From Microvirga terrae (GTDB lineage: Bacteria; Pseudomonadota; Alphaproteobacteria; Rhizobiales; Beijerinckiaceae), in assembly GCF_013307435.2 (NCBI RefSeq), contig NZ_CP102845.1:2613001-2677000 (forward strand): a DNA stretch of 64,000 nucleotides, written 5' to 3'. Within the stretch, counting starts at the first letter, position 1, and every line of letters begins with the position of its first letter. The notes beneath the pieces are model-generated. The model searched no databases. It was not told the origin of the DNA and was given only the letters and a program-made list of their open reading frames with translations. A program made the translations under genes and the position numbers. Of this stretch, positions 45,075 to 54,888 are shown piece by piece.

Positions 45075-45563
45075 ATGGTCGCCCCATCCGACAAGCCCAA
45101 AAGCCCCCGTCCGCCGGTTCCCGGCGCCCGCATCCTGGTCGTGGAGGCCCGCTTCTACGACGACATCGCCGACGAGCTCCTGCGGGGCGCGAAGGGCGCC
45201 GTCGAGGCCGCGCAGGCCAGTATGGACGTGCTGACTCTTGACGGCGCCCTTGAGATCCCGGCCACCATCGCGATCGCCCTCGACGCCGCTGAGAGGGCCG
45301 GCCGGCCCTACGACGCCGCCGTGGCGCTGGGCTGCGTGATCCGCGGCGAGACGGGTCATTACGACATCGTGGCGGGCGAGAGCGCCCGCGCCCTGATGGA
45401 TCTCTCCGTCGAGCGCCGCATTCCCCTGGCCAACGGCATCCTGACGGTCGAGAATGATCAGCAGGCCTGGACCCGGGCGAGCGTGAATGAATTGAATAAG
45501 GGCGGTGGAGCGGTGGACGCGGCTCTGGCCGTCCTGCGCATCAAGAAGACATTGGAGGCCTGA
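45075..45563 (+). CDS. ribH: 6,7-dimethyl-8-ribityllumazine synthase
   Basis: A 162-residue enzyme making the immediate riboflavin precursor. [20 protein letters not shown] starts the fold, [20 protein letters not shown] is the central signature, and [13 protein letters not shown] contains conserved residues. The true start is the ATG at 45075 (MVAPSDK); an in-frame extension to 44928 runs through the composite repeat and encodes the repeat-derived string [10 protein letters not shown], which is not protein. The next gene nusB starts 2 bases after the stop. Confidence 0.95.
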   Translation: MVAPSDKPKSPRPPVPGARILVVEARFYDDIADELLRGAKGAVEAAQASMDVLTLDGALEIPATIAIALDAAERAGRPYDAAVALGCVIRGETGHYDIVAGESARALMDLSVERRIPLANGILTVENDQQAWTRASVNELNKGGGAVDAALAVLRIKKTLEA

Positions 45564-45565
45564 TC

Positions 45566-46048
45566 ATGACGAAGCCAGCAGAGCGCTCGGCCGCTCGCCT
45601 CGCTGCCGTCCAGGCTCTCTATCAGATGGACGTGTCGGGCAAGACCGTGCTGGACGCGCTTGCCGAGTTCGAAACCTTCTGGATCGGCCGCGAGGTCGAG
45701 GGTATCGAATTCCAGCCCTCCGACAACACGTTCTTCCGTGACATCCTCTCGGGCGTGGTCAAGAACCAGCGCGAGATCGACGTGAAGATCGACAACGCGC
45801 TTGCGACCGACTGGCCCTTGAAGCGGGTCGAGGCGGTGCTGCGCGCCATCCTGCGCGCCGGCGGCTACGAGCTGATGTTCCGCAAGGACGTCCCGGCCCG
45901 CGTGGTCATCACCGAATACGTGGACGTGACCCACGGCTTCTACGGCGAGGACGAGCCGGGCCTCGTGAACGCCGTGCTCGACAAGGTCGCCCGCGACGTC
46001 CGTCCGGGCGAGCTCGAGAAGAAGGCGGCCGGGCAGGGCAAGCGCTAG
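45566..46048 (+). CDS. nusB: transcription antitermination protein NusB
   Basis: A 160-residue all-helical protein that with NusE binds boxA of rRNA transcripts. RSAARLAAVQALYQMDVSGK opens the fold, DWPLKRVEAVLRAILRAGGYEL is the core, and VVITEYVDVTHGFYGEDEPG the signature near the end. GGAGG precedes the ATG; the gene follows ribH by 2 bases in the conserved rib-nusB-thiL order. Confidence 0.97.
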   Translation: MTKPAERSAARLAAVQALYQMDVSGKTVLDALAEFETFWIGREVEGIEFQPSDNTFFRDILSGVVKNQREIDVKIDNALATDWPLKRVEAVLRAILRAGGYELMFRKDVPARVVITEYVDVTHGFYGEDEPGLVNAVLDKVARDVRPGELEKKAAGQGKR

Positions 46049-46075
46049 CACGATGCGGGCGAGGGCAGCTGCGTG

Positions 46076-47065
46076 ATGGGTTCGAACGGCCGCCCCTCGG
46101 AAGACAGCCTGATCGCCCGCTTCTTCGCCCCCATGGCCGGCGAGGGCGGCCTTGGCCTCACGGACGACGCCGCTCGCCTGACGCCCGGGCCTGGCCACGA
46201 TCTCGTCCTCACGGTCGATGCGCTCGTGGAGCGCGTGCATTTCCTGCCCGAAGACGCGCCGGGCTCCATCGCCCGCAAGGCGCTCGGCGTCAACGTGTCG
46301 GATCTCGCCGCCAAGGGGGCCGACCCCGCCGGGTTCCTGCTGAGTCTCGCTCTCCCCGGCGACTGGACCGAGAGCTGGCTCGCCGCCTTCGCGGCCGGCC
46401 TCGCGGAGGCGTCCCGCGATTTCGGCTGTCCGCTCCTCGGCGGCGACACGGTCAAGACCAGGGGGCCGCTGACCCTGTCGGTCACGGCCGTCGGGCAGGT
46501 CCCGTCCGGTCGCATGGTGCTGCGCACGACGGCCAGGGCCGGCGACCTGGTCTGCGTGACCGGCACCATCGGCGACGCGGCGCTCGGCCTGAAGCTCCGG
46601 GCCGACCCGGCCTGGGCCGCAGCGCTGACGCCGGACGAGAGAGCCCATCTGGCCGACCGCTATCTCCACCCCCAGCCCCGCCATGCCCTGGCGACAGCCC
46701 TCCGCGATCATGCCGGCGCCGCCATGGACCTGTCCGACGGCCTTGCGGGCGATCTCGCCAAGATGATGCAGGCGAGCGGCGTCAGCGCCCTGGTCGACCT
46801 GGACCGGGTGCCGCTCTCGCCGGCGGCCGCGAAGGCCGTCGAGACATTACCCGATCTGCTGGACCTCGCCGTGACGGGCGGGGACGACTACGAGATTCTC
46901 TGCACCGTCCCGGAAAAGAATCTCGACACTCTCCGGAAAGAGGCCGATAGGGTCGGCCTGTCCCTGTCCGTCATCGGCCGAGTCGTCTCCGGACATGATC
47001 GGCCGGTCTTTCGGATGAACGGTCTCGAAAGACGCTACGATGTCGGCTCCTACCAGCATTTCTGA
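46076..47065 (+). CDS. thiL: thiamine-monophosphate kinase
   Basis: A 329-residue ATP-dependent kinase converting thiamine phosphate to thiamine diphosphate. LTDDAARLTPGPGHDLVLTV near the N-terminus (metal-binding Asp), NVSDLAAKGADPAGFLLSL and PLLGGDTVKTRGPLTLSVTA are diagnostic of the PurM-like fold. The ATG at 46076 directly follows an in-frame GTG, so the start may be one codon earlier. The last ~25 bases overlap the following MFS gene. Confidence 0.95.
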   Translation: MGSNGRPSEDSLIARFFAPMAGEGGLGLTDDAARLTPGPGHDLVLTVDALVERVHFLPEDAPGSIARKALGVNVSDLAAKGADPAGFLLSLALPGDWTESWLAAFAAGLAEASRDFGCPLLGGDTVKTRGPLTLSVTAVGQVPSGRMVLRTTARAGDLVCVTGTIGDAALGLKLRADPAWAAALTPDERAHLADRYLHPQPRHALATALRDHAGAAMDLSDGLAGDLAKMMQASGVSALVDLDRVPLSPAAAKAVETLPDLLDLAVTGGDDYEILCTVPEKNLDTLRKEADRVGLSLSVIGRVVSGHDRPVFRMNGLERRYDVGSYQHF

Positions 47066-48269
47066 TACTTCCTTCCAGACATCATCCAGCGATGCCGTCG
47101 CGAAACACAACGCGGTGGTTCTGGCCGTCGCAATGGCGCTTGGTGGCTCGAGTCCGGCCATCGTCGTGTCCCTTGGCGGACTGGTCGGTCAGTCGCTTGC
47201 ATGGAACAGGGATCTGGCCACGCTCCCCGTGAGCCTTCTCAATCTCGGCCTGGCCCTGGGCACCATTCCGGCCGCCATGCTGATGCGAAAGGCAGGACGG
47301 CGCATCGGATACATCGTCGGGGCGGGCACCGGGGTGGCCGGCGGCTGCCTGGCGGCCTTCGGCATCGCCTCGTTCAGCTTCGTCCTGTTCTGCCTCGGGA
47401 CCCTGATCATCGGCAGCTACGGCTCCTTCAACCAGAGCTACCGCTTCGCCGCGACGGATGCAGCCACGGAGAGATTCAAGCCGAAAGCTATCTCCTGGGT
47501 CATGACGGGCGGCCTCGCGGCCGGGGTGATCGGCCCACAGACGGTGATCTGGACCCGGGACGCCGTCCAGGCCGCTCCGTTCGCGGGAGCCTTTCTGGCG
47601 CAGGCAACCCTCGCCCTGTTGTCGATGGTCGTGGTCTCGTTCCTGCGACCGGCGCCGGTCGGCGTGACGTCCACGAAGGCTGCCGGCCGGCCCCTGATCG
47701 AGATCGTGCGGCAGCCCCGGTTCATCGTGGCGGCGGTGACGGGGCTCGTCTCCTATAGCCTCATGACCTTCGTCATGACGGCCGCCCCCCTGGCGATGAT
47801 CGGTTGCGGACATTCCGTTGGGGTCGCTGCACTCGGCATCCAGTGGCATATCCTGGCCATGTTCGGGCCGAGCTTCTTCACGGGCCGCCTGATCGCCCGG
47901 TTCGGGAAGCGGCCGGTGACGGCCGTGGGTCTGGTGCTCATCGCTCTCTCGGCCCTCATCGGCTTGTCCGGGATCGGGGTTCCACATTTCTGGACGGCGC
48001 TCATCCTCCTCGGACTTGGATGGAATTTCGGCTTCATCGGCGCGACCGCCATGGTGACGGATTGCTACCGGCCGGAGGAGCGCGCCAAGGTCCAGGCCGC
48101 CAACGACTTCCTCATCTTCGGATCTGTGGCCGCCGCATCCTTCTCGTCGGGTAAGCTTTTGAGCGCCGGTGGCTGGGAGAGCGTCAACTGGCTGGTCTTC
48201 CCACCGGTCGCCGTCGCACTACTTCTGCTAGCTTGGCAGCAGAAGACGAAGGCCATCGCACCCGCTTAA
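47040..48269 (+). CDS. MFS transporter
   Basis: A 409-residue inner-membrane protein with about 12 hydrophobic segments. The typical loop between helices 2 and 3 reads AAMLMRKAGRRIGY, and the second half repeats it (GRLIARFGKRPVTAVG). After an N-terminal polar stretch of ~20 residues it resembles MFS proteins annotated as hypothetical or sugar/drug exporters; the substrate is unknown. It overlaps thiL by 26 bases, so it is read from the same transcript, though no functional link to thiamine is evident. Confidence 0.88.
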   Translation: MSAPTSISDTSFQTSSSDAVAKHNAVVLAVAMALGGSSPAIVVSLGGLVGQSLAWNRDLATLPVSLLNLGLALGTIPAAMLMRKAGRRIGYIVGAGTGVAGGCLAAFGIASFSFVLFCLGTLIIGSYGSFNQSYRFAATDAATERFKPKAISWVMTGGLAAGVIGPQTVIWTRDAVQAAPFAGAFLAQATLALLSMVVVSFLRPAPVGVTSTKAAGRPLIEIVRQPRFIVAAVTGLVSYSLMTFVMTAAPLAMIGCGHSVGVAALGIQWHILAMFGPSFFTGRLIARFGKRPVTAVGLVLIALSALIGLSGIGVPHFWTALILLGLGWNFGFIGATAMVTDCYRPEERAKVQAANDFLIFGSVAAASFSSGKLLSAGGWESVNWLVFPPVAVALLLLAWQQKTKAIAPA

Positions 48270-48366
48270 AGTATAAAGGCCTTCCTGTGAGTTGCGCCCG
48301 CAGGATCGTTGCGGACTGCCCGGTTTTTTGCCACCAAATATAACGTTCGCTGGGGGTAGGGGCCGG

Positions 48367-48390
48367 TCAAGGCCAGGAAACGGGCCTTGA
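48367..48390 (+). other. hairpin in the hppA leader
   Basis: Perfect 8-bp stem TCAAGGCC / GGCCTTGA with loop AGGAAACG, ending 35 bases before the hppA start. It lies after a T6 run at 48324-48329 and could affect translation or stability of the leader. No known riboswitch class is recognised. Confidence 0.4.
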
Positions 48391-48425
48391 GGAGCGGCTT
48401 TCTGCTTTCCCATAACAAGGATGGC

Positions 48426-50552
48426 ATGATGGCACTCACCCTAATTATCTTGGGCGGCCTTCTTTCGATCGCCTATGGCTTCTGGGCCATTAGCGATGTG
48501 ATGAAGCGGGACGCCGGTTCTCAGCGCATGCAGGAAATCGCCGGGGCGATTGCCGAGGGCGCGAAAGCCTATCTCCGCAGGCAGTATTTCACGATTGCGA
48601 TCGTCGGCGTCGTCCTGTTCGTCATCATCGCCTATCTTCTGGGTATTCGCGTTGCCATCGGGTTCGCCATCGGGGCCATCCTGTCCGGGGCCGCAGGCTT
48701 CATCGGCATGAACGTGTCGGTGCGGTCCAACGTCCGCACGGCTCAGGCTGCCACACAGTCCCTGGGCGGCGGCCTCGACGTCGCCTTCAAGGCCGGCGCC
48801 GTCACCGGCATGCTGGTGGCCGGCCTCGCGCTCCTGGGCGTGGCGCTGTACTACGGCTATCTCACCCGGGTCGCGGGCCTGAATCCCTCCGACCGCGTGG
48901 TCATCGACAGCCTCGTGGCGCTCGGCTTCGGCGCCTCCCTGATCTCGATCTTCGCCCGTCTTGGGGGCGGTATCTTCACCAAGGGTGCCGACGTGGGCGG
49001 CGATCTCGTGGGCAAGGTCGAGGCCGGCATTCCGGAGGATGATCCGCGCAATCCGGCGACCATCGCCGACAACGTCGGCGACAACGTCGGCGACTGCGCC
49101 GGCATGGCGGCCGACCTGTTCGAGACCTATGCGGTCACCGTGGTTGCCACCATGGTTCTGGCGGCGATCTTCTTCGCCGGCCAGCCGGCTCTCGACACCA
49201 TGCTGTTGTATCCGATGGCCATCGGGGCGGCCTGCATCGTCACCTCGATCATCGGCACCTTCTTCGTGAAGCTCGGCCAGAACGAGTCGATCATGGGGGC
49301 CCTCTACAAGGGGCTCATCGCGACCGGCATCCTGTCGGCCGCGGCGATCGCCGCCGTGACCTGGCAGATGATCGGTTTCGGTCCGATTGCCGGGGCCAAC
49401 TTCACCGGCCAGGCCCTGTTCTGGTGTGCGATCGTCGGTCTGGCCGTGACGGCGCTCATCGTGGTGATCACCGAGTACTACACAGGTGTCGGCTTCCGTC
49501 CCGTGAGGTCCATCGCCCAGTCGTCGGTGACTGGGCACGGGACGAACGTGATCCAAGGCCTTGCCGTGTCCCTCGAGTCCACGGCGCTTCCGACTATCGC
49601 GATCATTGCCGGCATCATCGTGGCCTTCAAGCTCGCGGGTCTCTTCGGCATCGCCATCGCGGTCACGGCCATGCTGGCCCTCGCCGGAATGATCGTCGCC
49701 CTCGATGCCTTCGGCCCGGTGACGGACAATGCCGGCGGCATCGCCGAAATGGCAGGCCTGCCGAAGGAGGTCCGCAAGTCCACGGACGCTCTCGATGCGG
49801 TCGGCAACACCACGAAGGCCGTGACGAAGGGTTATGCCATCGGATCTGCCGGTCTTGGCGCCTTGGTGCTGTTCGCCGCCTATACCTCGGACCTGAACTA
49901 CTTCACGCAGAACGCGGCACAGTACCCCTATTTTCAGGGCGTCGCGCCAAACTTTTCCCTGACGAACCCTTACGTGGTGGTAGGTCTCCTGTTCGGCGGC
50001 CTCATCCCGTTCCTGTTCGGCGGCATTGCCATGACGGCAGTCGGCCGGGCAGCAGGGGCGGTGGTGGAGGAAGTGCGCCGCCAGTTCCGGGAGCGGCCAG
50101 GGATCATGGCCGGGACCGACCGCCCCGATTACGGCCGCGCCGTCGACATGCTGACCCGCGCCGCCATCAAGGAGATGATCGTTCCGTCGCTCCTGCCGGT
50201 GCTGGCGCCGATCGTGACATACTTCGTGGTCTACTGGGTCGCCGGCAAGTCCGAGGCCTTCTCGGCCGTGGGCGCCATGCTCCTCGGCGTCATCGTAACG
50301 GGCCTGTTCGTCGCCATCTCGATGACGTCGGGTGGCGGCGCCTGGGATAATGCCAAGAAGTCGTTCGAGGACGGCTTCACGGATGCCTCGGGCACGACCC
50401 ATCACAAGGGATCGGATGCTCACAAGGCTTCCGTCACGGGTGACACCGTCGGCGACCCCTACAAGGACACGGCGGGGCCCGCCGTGAACCCGGCGATCAA
50501 GATCACCAACATCATCGCCCTGCTGCTCCTCGCGATCCTCGCGCACTCTTGA
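48426..50552 (+). CDS. hppA: membrane-bound, K+-independent H+-translocating pyrophosphatase
   Basis: About 708 residues with ~16 membrane segments. It hydrolyses pyrophosphate to pump protons. The substrate site is [20 protein letters not shown] followed by [20 protein letters not shown], and the C-terminal site includes DNAKK. The stretch [17 protein letters not shown] carries Lys and Thr where K+-dependent enzymes have Ala and Gly, so it belongs to the K+-independent class. ATG at 48426 (or the adjacent 48429) follows AAGGA; a TTG start at 48387 adds 13 unlikely residues. A strong terminator follows the gene. Confidence 0.96.
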   Translation: MMALTLIILGGLLSIAYGFWAISDVMKRDAGSQRMQEIAGAIAEGAKAYLRRQYFTIAIVGVVLFVIIAYLLGIRVAIGFAIGAILSGAAGFIGMNVSVRSNVRTAQAATQSLGGGLDVAFKAGAVTGMLVAGLALLGVALYYGYLTRVAGLNPSDRVVIDSLVALGFGASLISIFARLGGGIFTKGADVGGDLVGKVEAGIPEDDPRNPATIADNVGDNVGDCAGMAADLFETYAVTVVATMVLAAIFFAGQPALDTMLLYPMAIGAACIVTSIIGTFFVKLGQNESIMGALYKGLIATGILSAAAIAAVTWQMIGFGPIAGANFTGQALFWCAIVGLAVTALIVVITEYYTGVGFRPVRSIAQSSVTGHGTNVIQGLAVSLESTALPTIAIIAGIIVAFKLAGLFGIAIAVTAMLALAGMIVALDAFGPVTDNAGGIAEMAGLPKEVRKSTDALDAVGNTTKAVTKGYAIGSAGLGALVLFAAYTSDLNYFTQNAAQYPYFQGVAPNFSLTNPYVVVGLLFGGLIPFLFGGIAMTAVGRAAGAVVEEVRRQFRERPGIMAGTDRPDYGRAVDMLTRAAIKEMIVPSLLPVLAPIVTYFVVYWVAGKSEAFSAVGAMLLGVIVTGLFVAISMTSGGGAWDNAKKSFEDGFTDASGTTHHKGSDAHKASVTGDTVGDPYKDTAGPAVNPAIKITNIIALLLLAILAHS

Positions 50553-50574
50553 GGACGGCAAGGCGGGACCTTGG

Positions 50575-50606
50575 AAAGCCGCGGCCTGCGCCGCGGCTTT
50601 TCTCTT
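50575..50606 (+). terminator. intrinsic terminator of hppA
   Basis: Perfect 11-bp stem AAAGCCGCGGC / GCCGCGGCTTT with a CTGC tetraloop, then TCTCTT. 22 bases after the stop codon. Confidence 0.9.
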
Positions 50607-50624
50607 AGCGCGCCCTCAAAGAAA

Positions 50625-50648
50625 ATGGCCGGGGCAAAGCCCGGCCAT
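50625..50648 (-). terminator. repeat-like hairpin serving as terminator of the BamE gene
   Basis: ATGGCCGGG and CCCGGCCAT (6-base loop) match one half of the composite intergenic repeat. On the minus strand it is followed by TTTCTTTG, and it lies 25 bases after the bamE stop, so it works as an intrinsic terminator. Either the hairpin is a domesticated repeat half or the resemblance is convergent. Confidence 0.7.
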
Positions 50649-50673
50649 CTTGAATTCGCTTGCAGCCGTGCGA

Positions 50674-51126
50674 TCAGCTGAATGGGTTGAAGTTGCCCAC
50701 GCCCTTGAAGATCTGGCCGAGGAAGTTGGATTCTTCGCCGCCGGCCGGGGTGGTGCGGCTGATGAAGTCGAAGACCCTGCCGTCCTGAAGGCCGTAAAGG
50801 GCGACACGCTCGACCCGCAGGCCCTGATCGAAATAGACGGCGGTGACCTGCTGATCGACCACCTGCTCGCCCATGAACTGCAGGGTACGGCGCGATTTCT
50901 GGCTGATATAATACCAGTTGCGATTGCCCACCGTGGACACCGTCGACGGCGATCCGAGGGTCTGAAGGACCTGATCGGCGCTCATTCCCTTCTTCACCGA
51001 CGCGATGGCACGTTCATCCACGACATAGCCGCGCTGGAATTCTTCGCCCACCGTGCAGGCGGCCAGGGACGAGGCGAGTACGGTGGCAGTAGCCAAGCGT
51101 ACCAAAAGAGTATGATATCGACGCAT
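50674..51126 (-). CDS. bamE: BamE (SmpA/OmlA) family outer membrane lipoprotein
   Basis: A 150-residue lipoprotein subunit of the outer-membrane beta-barrel assembly machine. Signal peptide ends in lipobox SLAACTVG with Cys24. The fold's signature is VKKGMSADQVLQTLGSPST followed by WYYISQK, exactly as in SmpA/OmlA proteins. The C-terminal segment ends GQIFKGVGNFNPFS. Divergent from the cytochrome chaperone gene; the 102-base gap carries a perfect inverted repeat. Confidence 0.92.
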   Translation of the reverse strand: MRRYHTLLVRLATATVLASSLAACTVGEEFQRGYVVDERAIASVKKGMSADQVLQTLGSPSTVSTVGNRNWYYISQKSRRTLQFMGEQVVDQQVTAVYFDQGLRVERVALYGLQDGRVFDFISRTTPAGGEESNFLGQIFKGVGNFNPFS

Positions 51127-51183
51127 CGTACGGTTCTTCCAGGAATGCGGCGCGGATGAGCTTGCGCCTACGGATCGTGATGG

Positions 51184-51200
51184 CGTAACCCGAGGTTACG
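51184..51200. promoter_or_regulatory. inverted repeat in the bamE-chaperone divergent gap
   Basis: Perfect 7-bp arms CGTAACC / GGTTACG with a 3-base centre. On the minus strand a TTGTCA (51205-51210) lies just upstream of it, so the repeat falls in the spacer region of a possible bamE promoter; the -10 is weak. Candidate operator. Confidence 0.45.
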
Positions 51201-51228
51201 ATTTTGACAAGCTTGGAAGGGCAAAGCC

Positions 51229-51759
51229 GTGATCGTCAGTCTCTTCGGCAAAGATCCCCGGCGAACCATGATCGCGACCCTCTACAAGAGAATCGCGACG
51301 GGATCGCGCAGCCCGGGGCTTTATGCGGCACTTGGCGTCCCGGATACCCTCGAAGGGCGGTTCGAAGCCCTGTCGCTGCATATGGTGATGATCCTGCGCG
51401 CCCTTCGCGCACTCCCGTCCCCGGCCGACGAGGTCGCCAAGGACCTGACGGACGCCTTCTTCCGCGACATGGACGCGTCCCTGCGGGAAATGGGCGTCGG
51501 CGACACGGTCGTGCCGAAGCGGATGAAGAAGGTCGCGGAGTCCTTCTACGGCCGCGCCCATGCCTATGACGCGCCACTGAATGTGTCCGACGAGGCCGGT
51601 CTGGCCGTTGCCCTCGGGCGCAACGTATACGGCAGCGAGGCACCGGCCACCCCCCTGGCGCGTTATGCCCTTGCAGCCGACCAGGGGCTGAGGGCGCTGG
51701 ACCTGGACACGCTCCTCAAGACGGGTCCCGTCTTCCCGGAGCCCGAGACCTTTGCTTAA
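51229..51759 (+). CDS. ubiquinol-cytochrome c chaperone family protein
   Basis: A 176-residue cytoplasmic protein resembling the bacterial relatives of Cbp3, the mitochondrial cytochrome bc1 assembly factor. ALSLHMVMILRALR and DAFFRDMDASLREMGVGD are the recognised core, followed by PKRMKKVAESFYGRAHAYD. Start is GTG at 51229 with GGAAGG upstream. It is directly followed by the DUF177 gene and then plsX-fabH in the order typical of Hyphomicrobiales. Role in respiratory complex assembly is inferred from the family. Confidence 0.88.
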   Translation: MIVSLFGKDPRRTMIATLYKRIATGSRSPGLYAALGVPDTLEGRFEALSLHMVMILRALRALPSPADEVAKDLTDAFFRDMDASLREMGVGDTVVPKRMKKVAESFYGRAHAYDAPLNVSDEAGLAVALGRNVYGSEAPATPLARYALAADQGLRALDLDTLLKTGPVFPEPETFA

Positions 51760-51771
51760 GGAGGCAACCTG

Positions 51772-52287
51772 ATGACACCCGACACCGTGGGGCCTTTGTC
51801 GCGGCTCATCGACGTCATGAAGATCCCGCCCCGAGGGCAGGACGTGCAGGTGGAGGCGACCGCCGAGGAATGCGCCGCGCTGGCCCGGGATTTCGGCTTA
51901 CCCGGAATCCAGGCTCTCTCGGGAGACTACCAGCTCCAGGCGTCCGCCAAGGGGATCCATGTGACGGGCCTGGTCCGGGCTGCGATCACGCAGATCTGCG
52001 TGATGACCCTCGACCCCTTCGATTCGACAATTGAGGAGGAGGTCGAAGTGGACTTCGCCGAATCTTCGGGGATGCCGGCGGAGCCCCCGACCGATATCAA
52101 CGAATATGAGCCGCCGGACGAGATCGTGAACGGCCAGATCGACCTTGGCGCGCTGACCGCAGAGTTCCTGGCCCTCGGGCTGGACCCCTATCCTCGCAAG
52201 CCCGGCGTTGACTTCAGCTATCGGGATCCTGCGGACGAGAAGGATTCCCCGTTCGCCGCCTTGAACAAGCTGAAGGGACCGGAGTAG
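51772..52287 (+). CDS. YceD/DUF177 family protein
   Basis: A 171-residue cytoplasmic acidic protein. The core ITQICVMTLDPFDSTIEEEVEVDF and the later LGALTAEFLALGLDPYPRKPG match the DUF177/YceD family, which in many bacteria lies before rpmF-plsX and in plants is linked to 23S rRNA accumulation. Here it precedes plsX without rpmF between. Strong AAGGAGG before the ATG. Function in this organism is not known. Confidence 0.88.
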   Translation: MTPDTVGPLSRLIDVMKIPPRGQDVQVEATAEECAALARDFGLPGIQALSGDYQLQASAKGIHVTGLVRAAITQICVMTLDPFDSTIEEEVEVDFAESSGMPAEPPTDINEYEPPDEIVNGQIDLGALTAEFLALGLDPYPRKPGVDFSYRDPADEKDSPFAALNKLKGPE

Positions 52288-52418
52288 GGACTGGCGGCCG
52301 TGGCGGTCAGGGCATCGATCGGGTTGACGTCGCCAATCCAGAATTCAGTTGCGATGAGGCTGCAAACCGCTATTTTCCGCCCCCTGTTGAATGACTTATA
52401 AAGAAAGAACAATCGTTC

Positions 52419-53453
52419 ATGCCGAAGCCGGTGCGTATTTCGCTTGACGCGATGGGGGGCGATCACGGGCCCCCGGTCGTGATCCCAGGCGCAGCCTTGG
52501 CCTTGGAGCGCCATCCCGATCTTCGCTTCCTGATGTTCGGAAATGAGACAGTTGTTGCGCCTCTCCTGAAGGCTCATCCCAAGCTGAAGGACGCCACCGA
52601 GCTTCGCCATACGGAGATCGCGATCGCGATGGACGAGAAGCCCAGCCAGGCGATCCGGATGGGACGAGGAAAGTCGTCCATGTGGCGCGCCGTCCAGGCC
52701 GTCCGGGACGGAGAGGCGGATGCGGCCGTCTCGGCCGGCAATACCGGGGCGCTGATGGCGACCGCCAAGGTATGCCTCAAGACCATGGCGCATATCGAAC
52801 GCCCGGCAATTGCATGCATGTGGCCGACAATGCGGGGCGAGAGCATCGTGCTCGACGTCGGCGCGACCATCGGGGCGGATGCCGGGCATCTTGTCGACAT
52901 GGCAATCATGGGGGCCGCCATGGCGCGCATCGTCTTCGACCTCGATCGCCCGTCTGTTGGGCTCCTCAATGTGGGCACGGAAGAGATCAAGGGGATCGAG
53001 GCTGTGAAGGAAGCCAGCCGGATCTTGAAGGAATCGAACCCTCCGCACCTCGACTACCGGGGCTTCGTCGAAGGCGACGATCTCGGCAAGGGGACGGTCG
53101 ACGTGGTCGTGACCGAGGGGTTCACGGGCAACATTGCCTTGAAAACGGCCGAGGGAACGGCCAAGCAGATCGCCCAGTACCTGCGCTCGGCCATGAGCCG
53201 GACCCTGATGGCGAAGATCGGCTATCTGTTTGCGAAACAAGCCTTTAACGCTCTTCGGGACAAGATGGACCCGCGCAAGGTCAATGGCGGCGTCTTCCTC
53301 GGTCTGGAGGGGGTCGTCGTCAAGAGCCATGGCGGGACGGACGATCTCGGCTTCGCCAGCGCCATCGACGTGGCCTACGACATGGCGCATTTTGAACTGA
53401 TGAACACAATCCGGAGCATGTTGGATCATGATCCGGTCGGCCAACCGGCCTGA
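52419..53453 (+). CDS. plsX: phosphate acyltransferase PlsX
   Basis: A 344-residue enzyme that makes acyl-phosphate from acyl-ACP, first step of phosphatidic acid synthesis in the PlsX/PlsY route. [19 protein letters not shown] at the start, [15 protein letters not shown] in the middle and [14 protein letters not shown] are signatures. The ribosome site is poor. fabH begins 12 bases downstream, so the two are co-transcribed. Confidence 0.97.
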   Translation: MPKPVRISLDAMGGDHGPPVVIPGAALALERHPDLRFLMFGNETVVAPLLKAHPKLKDATELRHTEIAIAMDEKPSQAIRMGRGKSSMWRAVQAVRDGEADAAVSAGNTGALMATAKVCLKTMAHIERPAIACMWPTMRGESIVLDVGATIGADAGHLVDMAIMGAAMARIVFDLDRPSVGLLNVGTEEIKGIEAVKEASRILKESNPPHLDYRGFVEGDDLGKGTVDVVVTEGFTGNIALKTAEGTAKQIAQYLRSAMSRTLMAKIGYLFAKQAFNALRDKMDPRKVNGGVFLGLEGVVVKSHGGTDDLGFASAIDVAYDMAHFELMNTIRSMLDHDPVGQPA

Positions 53454-53465
53454 GGAAGGCGCATC

Positions 53466-54443
53466 TTGAAACGCACCCGTTCCGTCGTACGCGGCATCGG
53501 CTCCTATCTGCCGAGGCGCAAGCTGACAAACCAGGATCTCGAGAAGCTGGTCGAAACCTCGCACGAGTGGATCGTGCAGAGGACTGGCATTGAGGAGCGC
53601 CACATCGCCGAAGATGACGAGACCACATCCGTTCTGGGGATCAAAGCCGCCGAAGCGGCCCTGGCCGATGCGGGGCTCACCGCCAACGATATCGATCTCG
53701 TCATCTGTGCCACCTCGACGCCGGACTATACCTTTCCGTCGACCGCCACGATGATCCAGACCGGAATCGGCATGACACACGGAGCGGCCTTCGACCTCCA
53801 GGCCGTTTGCACAGGGTTCGTCTATGCCGTCGCAACAGCGGACAAGTTCCTTCAGTCCGGCTCGCACAGGCGTGCGCTCGTGATCGGCGCCGAGACTTTC
53901 TCCCGCATCCTCGACTGGAACGACCGCACGACCTGCGTGCTGTTCGGCGACGGGGCGGGGGCGATCGTCCTCGAGGCCCAGGAGGGGGAGGGCACGTCAG
54001 CCGATCGCGGCGTGCTGACGTCCCATCTCCGTTCCGACGGCCGCTACCGGGACAAGCTCTACGTCGACGGTGGACCGGGCTCGACGAAGACCACTGGCGT
54101 GCTGAAGATGGAGGGCCGAGAGGTCTTCAAGTTCGCAGTCGGGATGGTGGCGGATGTGGTGCAGGATGCCTTCAAGGCGACGGGGACGAGCGCCGAGGAG
54201 CTCAAGTGGTTCGTTCCCCACCAGGCCAACAAGCGCATCATCACGGCCAGTGCAGACAAGCTCGGAATCGCTCCCGAGAAGGTTGTCATTACCGTGGACC
54301 GGCACGGCAATACGTCGGCGGCTTCAATTCCCTTGGCCCTGGATGCCGCAAGAAGAGACGGGCGCATCCAGGATGGGGATCTCGTGATGATCGAAGCGAT
54401 CGGTGGCGGGTTTACCTGGGGAAGCGCTTTGATCCGCTGGTAG
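53466..54443 (+). CDS. fabH: beta-ketoacyl-ACP synthase III, TTG start
   Basis: A 325-residue initiating condensing enzyme of fatty acid synthesis (acyl-CoA + malonyl-ACP). The catalytic triad is Cys115 ([11 protein letters not shown]), His252 ([11 protein letters not shown]) and Asn282 ([10 protein letters not shown]). Start codon is TTG at 53466, preceded by GAGGAAGG; no ATG lies near the conserved start [11 protein letters not shown]. Follows plsX directly and precedes ihfA, a conserved order. Confidence 0.96.
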   Translation: MKRTRSVVRGIGSYLPRRKLTNQDLEKLVETSHEWIVQRTGIEERHIAEDDETTSVLGIKAAEAALADAGLTANDIDLVICATSTPDYTFPSTATMIQTGIGMTHGAAFDLQAVCTGFVYAVATADKFLQSGSHRRALVIGAETFSRILDWNDRTTCVLFGDGAGAIVLEAQEGEGTSADRGVLTSHLRSDGRYRDKLYVDGGPGSTKTTGVLKMEGREVFKFAVGMVADVVQDAFKATGTSAEELKWFVPHQANKRIITASADKLGIAPEKVVITVDRHGNTSAASIPLALDAARRDGRIQDGDLVMIEAIGGGFTWGSALIRW

Positions 54444-54569
54444 CGCGGACGGGCACCCACTCCGGTGGTATCCGGTATTTTGGACCTTGGCGGTTGACCG
54501 TAGGGAGCCATCTGCATAGCGTCGTCCGGGACGACAAGACCAACGAACTCATTCGCGCTGGGGAGCTCA

Positions 54570-54881
54570 ATGGCTGGCAAGACGATAACGAGAGCGGATC
54601 TGAGCGAGGCCGTCTATCAGAAGGTTGGACTCTCGCGGACCGAATCGGCTGAACTGGTGGAGCGGGTGCTGGCTGAAATCTGCGACAGCCTGGCCGCCGG
54701 CGAGACGGTGAAGCTCTCCTCGTTCGGCTCGTTCATCGTGCGCAGCAAAGGCGAGCGCGTCGGCCGCAATCCCAAGACCGGTGTCGAGGTCCCAATCGAT
54801 CCCCGTCGCGTGATGGTGTTCAAGCCCTCGAACGTCTTGAAGGCTCATATCAACGGTGAGACCTTCGAAGGCGAGGATTGA
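54570..54881 (+). CDS. ihfA: integration host factor subunit alpha
   Basis: A 103-residue HU/IHF-fold DNA-bending protein. Begins [19 protein letters not shown]; the beta-arm signature [17 protein letters not shown] contains the intercalating Pro. The residues and the fabH-ihfA-merR order identify the alpha subunit. GGGGAG precedes the ATG. Confidence 0.96.
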   Translation: MAGKTITRADLSEAVYQKVGLSRTESAELVERVLAEICDSLAAGETVKLSSFGSFIVRSKGERVGRNPKTGVEVPIDPRRVMVFKPSNVLKAHINGETFEGED

Positions 54882-54888
54882 TCCGATT

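Noticed and set aside
42540..45075. Possible FMN riboswitch in the rib region
   Set aside because: No RFN-element core was visible before nrdR, ribD, ribE or ribH.
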